The notes under the pieces were generated by a model. That model was not told the origin of the DNA. It did no database searches and was given only the letters and a program-made list of their open reading frames with translations. Position numbers and translations under genes: made by a program. Source: Bin5 sp022827195 (GTDB lineage Bacteria > Chloroflexota > Anaerolineae > Caldilineales > Caldilineaceae). From it: a stretch of DNA of 64,000 bases. The stretch lies in the NCBI GenBank assembly GCA_965208275.1, contig OZ242331.1, forward strand, positions 3,534,001-3,598,000. Direction: 5' to 3'. Each line of letters starts with the position of its first letter. The first letter of the stretch is position 1. This document shows, piece by piece, positions 59,669 to 64,000 of this stretch.

Positions 59669-61330
59669 ATGCCCACCGCTTCTCACTCTCAGCGCATTGT
59701 CCTATTGCCGGGCTCGCGGCAGAAGCTCATGGCCGGTGCGGACAGACTGGCTGAAAGCATCCGCCCGACTCTCGGTCCGAATGCTCGAACGGTCGTCGTG
59801 GAAGCCGTTCGCGACCTCTCACCAGTGGAGATTCTGGATGACGGCGGCACGATCGCGCGGCGGATGGTCTCTCTAGGCGACCGGGATGAGAATGTGGGTG
59901 CAATGCTGTTGCGGGAGAGCCTGTGGCAGATGCACGAAACGGTTGGTGACGGCGCGGCTACAGCCGCCGTCATCTTTCAAGCCATTGTGCGCGCGAGCCG
60001 GCGCCTGCTGGCCGCCGGTTTCCATGCCGCGCATCTGAGACCCCAACTCGAACGGGCGGCACGGACGGCCGCGTCCGCGCTGCGCGCGCAGGCGCGGCCA
60101 TTGAACGGGCAGGAGGAGATCGCACGTTGCGCGCTGGCTATCTGCCACGATGAGGAGATGGCCGACCTGCTGGGAGAGATCCTCTACATCACTGGAGGCG
60201 AAGGCTATGTGAACGTGCTGGAATCCCGGCGCCGCGGTCTGGAGCGGGAGTACTTTGACGGCTCCTATTGGACGGGTTCCTGGATATCGGCAACCATGAT
60301 CACCGACATCGCCAAGCGGGAGGCGATCCACGACGATCCCGCCATCTTTATCAGTGACCTGGACCTTAGAAAGACAGATGAGATCCTGCCGCTTATGGAA
60401 GCGACACTGGCAGCCGGCAGAAAGAGTCTGTTCATGCTGGTGGAGCAGGTCAGCGGAGCGGCGCTGGCCGCGCTCCTGTCCAACCACCAGTCCGGCGTGC
60501 TGCCCTGCCTTGCTGTTTCTGCCGGGGCAATTTACAGCGAATTGCCCTATTTGCACGAAGACCTGGCGCATCTGACCGGCGCGCGCCCTTTTTTGAAGGC
60601 TGCGGGGGAGAGCCCCACTGCAGTGACCGCTGCCGATCTGGGGCACGCGCGCCGCGCCTGGGCGACGCGAAGCGACTTCGGCGTCGTCGCGGGCAGCGGC
60701 GACCCCCATGCATTGCGCCGACATATACGGACGTTGCGCGTTAGACTGCGCGCCGCCGAGACGGAAGAAAACGCCAACCTTTTGCGCAGGCGTTTGGCCA
60801 AACTTCTCGGAGGCGCGGCGACGCTCCACGTGGGCGCGGCCACAGATGTCGAAAAAGAGAGCCGCTTAGGGATGGCCAAGCGAACGGTCAGGGCGCTGCA
60901 TGCCGCTATGCGCGATGGCGTTGTGCCGGGCGGCGGCAGTGGATTGGCGCGCTGTGCCCAGCGTTTGCGGGGCGCCTGTCAGCGGGCTGACGAGACCATG
61001 GGCACCGCGGTGATGGCAGATGCCCTGGAAGAACCCCTGCGCGTCATCGCCGCCAGCGCCGGACTTGAGCCGGCGCCCATTCTCGGCAAGGTCCTGACGG
61101 CGCCCGAGGGCAGTGGATTCGACGCCCGTGCGGCCGCCATCGTCGATATGCGGCAGGCGGGCATCGTCGATCCGGTTGCCGTGCTGGAGGCCGCCATCAT
61201 TACTGCCGCGCACGCCGCTGCTCTGCTCCTGACAACCGAAGTCCTTGTGCATTCTCCCGGCTTGGAGAAAGATGAATGGTCCAGGAAGAGACCGCGCTTG
61301 CCTGGGAACGCACCGCAGGTTGCCACCTGA
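59669..61330 (+). CDS. Divergent GroEL-like chaperonin paralogue
   Basis: 553-residue protein alignable with GroEL over its full length: IRPTLGPNARTVVVE, EILDDGGTIARRM (Asp52 kept), HETVGDGAATAAVI (Asp87 kept; the two Thr after GDG are Ala), DEILPLMEATLAAGRKSLFM in the apical domain, LAKLLGGAATLHVGAATDVE and VVPGGGSGLARC near the C-terminal equatorial part. At the position of GroEL Asp398, needed for ATP hydrolysis, the sequence reads TVRALHA instead of VEDALHA, so an Arg replaces it. The Gly-Gly-Met tail is absent, and no groES is adjacent. Start chosen at the ATG at 59669; GTG 59582 would add 29 residues. It overlaps the propeller gene by 55 bp. Confidence 0.85.
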   Translation: MPTASHSQRIVLLPGSRQKLMAGADRLAESIRPTLGPNARTVVVEAVRDLSPVEILDDGGTIARRMVSLGDRDENVGAMLLRESLWQMHETVGDGAATAAVIFQAIVRASRRLLAAGFHAAHLRPQLERAARTAASALRAQARPLNGQEEIARCALAICHDEEMADLLGEILYITGGEGYVNVLESRRRGLEREYFDGSYWTGSWISATMITDIAKREAIHDDPAIFISDLDLRKTDEILPLMEATLAAGRKSLFMLVEQVSGAALAALLSNHQSGVLPCLAVSAGAIYSELPYLHEDLAHLTGARPFLKAAGESPTAVTAADLGHARRAWATRSDFGVVAGSGDPHALRRHIRTLRVRLRAAETEENANLLRRRLAKLLGGAATLHVGAATDVEKESRLGMAKRTVRALHAAMRDGVVPGGGSGLARCAQRLRGACQRADETMGTAVMADALEEPLRVIAASAGLEPAPILGKVLTAPEGSGFDARAAAIVDMRQAGIVDPVAVLEAAIITAAHAAALLLTTEVLVHSPGLEKDEWSRKRPRLPGNAPQVAT

Positions 61331-62346
61331 ACCGGACCGGTGCGGAGGTTGGAACTGACATTCCGGGAGAAGGCGAAAGCAGCGGCTTGTCGGTGAGTTC
61401 GTTCGCCTTCGCGGCCGCGGCGGCACACGGTTCGTCGGAATCACTGGGCCTGGCAGCTGCGGATTCAGGGCTCTTTTTCTCGCGCGACAGTTGCCGCAGC
61501 TGGCAACGCGCGCCCGGTCCAATCGGCGCGCTGCCGATGCTGACCGTCTGTCTTGCACCCTTCTCCAGCGCTGGACCAAGGGCTTTGTTGGGCACGACCG
61601 GCGGTATCGCCTACTCCCACGATCTCAGCGAGTGGAGGCTGGCGCGGCTGCCGCAGGACGGCATAGACTCGATCTCCATGGTCGCTTCGCCCAACTTTGC
61701 CGAGGACGGGACACTGTTTGCCGGCACACTCGATTACGGCATCCTCCATTCGCTCGATCGCGGCAGCAGCTGGCAGGCGCGGCATTTCGGCCTGCTGGAC
61801 ATGCGGGTCTTCACGACCGCGATTTCACCGCTCTTTGCCCAGGACCAGACGGTCCTTGCAGGCACGCCGACCGGCATCTTTTTCAGCCCCAATGGCGGAC
61901 TGGCCTGGCGCGAGGCGGCTGTCCCCGATGAGGACGATGCTGTTCTCAGCATCGCATTTGCACCAGACTATCAGGTTGACGGCCTGATCGCGGCCGGAAC
62001 GGAAGCCGGGATGCTGTTGAAGTCGCTGGATGGCGGACACACATGGCAGTATATGGAAACACCCTGTGCGGGAAAGTCGATTAACGCGCTTTCGTTTCTG
62101 CCGCAACGGGACTCTGACCCATTGTTGCTGCTCGGCGCTGCAGACCGCATCTATGTTTCGACCGGCGGCGGCTCTCGGTGGCACGCCTGGGAAGCCGGTC
62201 AGACGGTGTTGACGCTGGCTTCGTATGCGGACGGCGCGCAGCGACAATTTGTACTGGCCGGACTGAAGGAGAATGGGATCTTGCGGGGTCAGCCTGAGGG
62301 CGCCAGCCGATCCCAACAGGCGCCTGAAAGCAATCGAAAAGACTGA
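61276..62346 (+). CDS. BNR/Asp-box beta-propeller protein overlapping the chaperonin-like gene
   Basis: 356-residue protein with six Asp-box-like repeats spaced through it: FSRDSCRSWQRA, YSHDLSEWRLA, HSLDRGSSWQAR, FSPNGGLAWREA, KSLDGGHTWQYM and VSTGGGSRWHAW, pointing to a six- or seven-bladed propeller of the sialidase/VPS10 style. No signal peptide or catalytic Arg triad, so probably a cytosolic binding scaffold. The start ATG 61276 lies 55 bp inside the GroEL-like gene and has GGAG 8 bp upstream, so the two are translationally coupled. Residues 30-50 are Ala/Ser-rich. Function unknown. Confidence 0.8.
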   Translation: MVQEETALAWERTAGCHLNRTGAEVGTDIPGEGESSGLSVSSFAFAAAAAHGSSESLGLAAADSGLFFSRDSCRSWQRAPGPIGALPMLTVCLAPFSSAGPRALLGTTGGIAYSHDLSEWRLARLPQDGIDSISMVASPNFAEDGTLFAGTLDYGILHSLDRGSSWQARHFGLLDMRVFTTAISPLFAQDQTVLAGTPTGIFFSPNGGLAWREAAVPDEDDAVLSIAFAPDYQVDGLIAAGTEAGMLLKSLDGGHTWQYMETPCAGKSINALSFLPQRDSDPLLLLGAADRIYVSTGGGSRWHAWEAGQTVLTLASYADGAQRQFVLAGLKENGILRGQPEGASRSQQAPESNRKD

Positions 62347-62356
62347 AGGGGGGAGC

Positions 62357-63160
62357 ATGACGGCGCAGATGATCGACGTAGGCAAACAGATTCGTTACAA
62401 CCGCATCGTCAGCCCGGAAACCGGCAAGACTGTGATCGTCCCGCTGGATCATGGCATCATACTTGGGCCTGTCGCCGGCATCGAAGACCCCTCGGAAACT
62501 GTGCGCAAGGTCGTCGCCGGAGGAGCGAGCGCGGTCATTTTCAATACGGGTCTGGCGCCCAGCATCTACAGCGCATACATGAACCGTTGCGGCGCGATCT
62601 GCAACCTCATCAACAGCATCACCGCTGCCAGCGAGCTTACGTTAATCAGCAGTGTCGAAAACGCCATCCGCAGTGGGGCCGACGCCGTTTCCGTACAGGT
62701 CCTGGTCGGTTCACCGCATGAGCGGCATATGCTGAACAATGCCCGCATCGTATCCGACCAGTGTGCGCGCTGGAGCATGCCCCTCCTGGCGATGATGTAC
62801 CCGACCGACGAAGCGCTGGCGAAAATGGGAACCGAAGTTGAGCTGCTGGCTGCCCGGGCGGGGGCAGAGCTGGGGGCGGATATCGTCAAGGTCTCCTACA
62901 CAGGCGACCAGGACTCATTCCAAGCGCTGGTGAACGCGTGTCCCAGGCCGGTCGTGATCGCGGGCGGCCCGAAAAAGGAGACAATACGCGCCGCGCTTGA
63001 AATGGTTGAAGACGCCATCGCCTGCGGCGCGGCGGGGGTTGCCCTGGGGCGGAATGTCTGGCAGAATCCCGATCCTGTCAGGATGACCGCCGCCCTGGTC
63101 GATATCATTCAACACGGCAAGAAGGTAGCCGAACTACAGCTTCCGGCCGCATGGTTGTAA
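62357..63160 (+). CDS. Class I aldolase, DeoC/FbaB/LacD (DhnA-type) family
   Basis: 267-residue TIM-barrel aldolase forming a Schiff base. TVIVPLDHGIILGPVAGIEDP is the N-terminal signature; the catalytic Lys is in DIVKVSYTGDQDSF (about residue 178). PVVIAGGPKKETIRAALEMV and GVALGRNVWQNPDP form the phosphate-binding C-terminal part. Relatives include archaeal fructose-bisphosphate aldolase, LsrF and ADH synthase (aminodideoxyheptulosonate). GGGGGGAGC is just before the ATG, 10 bp after the propeller stop, so the gene belongs to the same transcript. Substrate not assignable. Confidence 0.87.
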   Translation: MTAQMIDVGKQIRYNRIVSPETGKTVIVPLDHGIILGPVAGIEDPSETVRKVVAGGASAVIFNTGLAPSIYSAYMNRCGAICNLINSITAASELTLISSVENAIRSGADAVSVQVLVGSPHERHMLNNARIVSDQCARWSMPLLAMMYPTDEALAKMGTEVELLAARAGAELGADIVKVSYTGDQDSFQALVNACPRPVVIAGGPKKETIRAALEMVEDAIACGAAGVALGRNVWQNPDPVRMTAALVDIIQHGKKVAELQLPAAWL

Positions 63161-63162
63161 GG

Positions 63163-63216
63163 CCCTGCTTGTCGACTCGTTGTCAACATCCGGCGTCGAG
63201 CAGCAGGGAACCTTTT
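63163..63216 (+). terminator. Possible intrinsic terminator after the aldolase gene
   Basis: Imperfect inverted repeat CCCTGCTTGTCGAC (63163-63176) and GTCGAGCAGCAGGG (63195-63208) with two mismatches and an 18-nt loop, followed four bases later by four T (63213-63216). The weak T run keeps this tentative. Confidence 0.4.
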
Positions 63217-63275
63217 CCGAACGGCCGCCGCGATCCGTATTCCAATTCCCACTGATCAAAGAAAGGTTCCAACAA

Positions 63276-64000
63276 TGCGAGTCCTCTTCCTTCCTTACGA
63301 TCCCGAATATCACTACTACTGGTACAACGGCTTTGTCGAAGCGCTAGACGATCGCTTCCCGCTTGAAATGTTCGATCCCGACAAACCGATGGCGCCGCAG
63401 TTCGAAGGCATCGGCGTGGTCGTCACCTGCTCGCAGTTCGACAATGGAATGATCGACGCGGGGCTCAAAGCCGGCGTGAAGCTGTGGCAGGTTCTCTCGG
63501 TCGGCATCGATCACTGGGACGTGCCCTACATCCTTGAAAAGGGGATGCCTTTCGCCAACACACCCGGCCCGTTCAGCGCCATCGCCCTGGCCGAGCACGC
63601 ACTTTCTCTGATGTTCCTGATCGCCAAGAACCACAACACGTCGCAGGCGAACATGCGCGCCGAATTCTTCAGCCTGCCGCTGAACGACGAGCTGGCGGGC
63701 AAGAAGCTGGGCATCATCGGGCTGGGCGCGAGCGGGCGGGAGCTGGCCAAGCGCGCGCACGCCCTGGGCATGGAGATCATGGCGATCGACGTCGCCGACA
63801 TCCCTCAGTCGGTGCGCGACGAGCACCATGTCTCGTTTTTCGGCGGTGCGAGCGAGATGGCGCACGTGATCGCGCAGGCCGACTATCTTTCGCTGCACAC
63901 GCCGAACACGGCCGAAACGCGTCATATGATCGGAAAGGAACAGTTCGAGTTGATGAAGTCGTCCGCGGTGCTGATCAACGTCGCGCGCGGGCTGCTTGTG
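63276..64000 (+). CDS. D-isomer-specific 2-hydroxyacid dehydrogenase, 3' end outside window
   Basis: NAD-dependent dehydrogenase of the phosphoglycerate/hydroxypyruvate type; 241 residues are visible. The substrate-binding N-terminal domain begins MRVLFLPYDPEYHYYWYNGF and includes LWQVLSVGIDHWDV. The NAD-binding domain starts with GKKLGIIGLGASGRELAKRA (GxGxxG) and an acidic residue after beta-2 (MAIDVAD). SLHTPNTAETRHMIG and VLINVARGLLV, with the first catalytic Arg, are typical. The Glu and His of the active site lie beyond base 64000. AAAGG lies about 10 bp upstream of the ATG. Confidence 0.9.

Overview
The window is GC-rich bacterial chromosome, probably from a Chloroflexota (Caldilineales/Anaerolineae-like) heterotroph. 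This placement is inference from the gene mix, not from a marker gene: six phytanoyl-CoA-dioxygenase-like genes, DUF4038-type glycosidases, an M81 peptidase, a PdtaS/PdtaR pair with an ANTAR regulator, an AmaP-like anchor beside scpB, and several ABC importers with lipoprotein or Tat-lipoprotein binding proteins. The only RNA gene seen is tRNA-Pro(CGG).

Layout. 1-4.6 kb: a type III restriction-modification operon (mod entering from the left edge, complete res), visibly less GC-rich than the rest, followed by a decayed HI0074/HI0073-type substrate-binding/nucleotidyltransferase pair carrying nonsense codons and frameshifts. 4.7-6.9 kb: Gfo/Idh/MocA oxidoreductase plus PhyH-type dioxygenase. 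7.2-14.8 kb: tRNA-Pro, histidine kinase/ANTAR regulator, glycosyltransferase 2, YfhO-like membrane protein, AmaP-like protein, ScpB. 14.9-21.3 kb, minus strand: sulfatase, VOC protein, E2 and E3 of a 2-oxoacid dehydrogenase complex, an intact MntA/HepT toxin-antitoxin pair, thioesterase. 21.5-24.4 kb: MscS channel, DinB-like protein, SH3-type lipoprotein. 24.6-36.0 kb: ABC importer I with two tandem DUF4038 glycosidases, PhyH, a divergent ketoacid-reductoisomerase-like protein, a GH-A glycosidase and a sugar isomerase/epimerase. 36.1-43.3 kb: ABC importer II with PfkB kinase, PhyH and a GH32-like fructosidase, a plausible fructoside-use unit. 43.3-52.1 kb: importer III of the oligopeptide type with two tandem, nearly identical binding proteins separated by a gene scar, then two permeases and two ATPases. 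52.1-58.5 kb: tandem Cache lipoproteins, M81 peptidase, a small unknown protein, three PhyH genes and a VOC protein. 58.5-64 kb: Ldh_2 dehydrogenase, a divergent GroEL paralogue translationally overlapped by a six-repeat beta-propeller gene, a class I aldolase and a truncated D-2-hydroxyacid dehydrogenase.

How it fits together: most of the right half looks like importer-plus-catabolism units for glycosides or oligosaccharides, each with a Fe(II)/2-oxoglutarate-type dioxygenase. Four binding-protein genes are preceded by sigma70-type promoters with exactly 17-bp spacers, three of which share flanking sequence. Two places (45.4-45.8 kb and 52.66-52.74 kb) preserve gene fragments that record tandem duplication followed by deletion. 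The most unusual items are the chaperonin-like/propeller gene pair, the reductoisomerase-like protein with altered active-site positions, the chimeric scar between the tandem binding proteins, and the 7/14-nt tandem repeats that recur in spacers. No CRISPR array, insertion sequence or prophage was seen.
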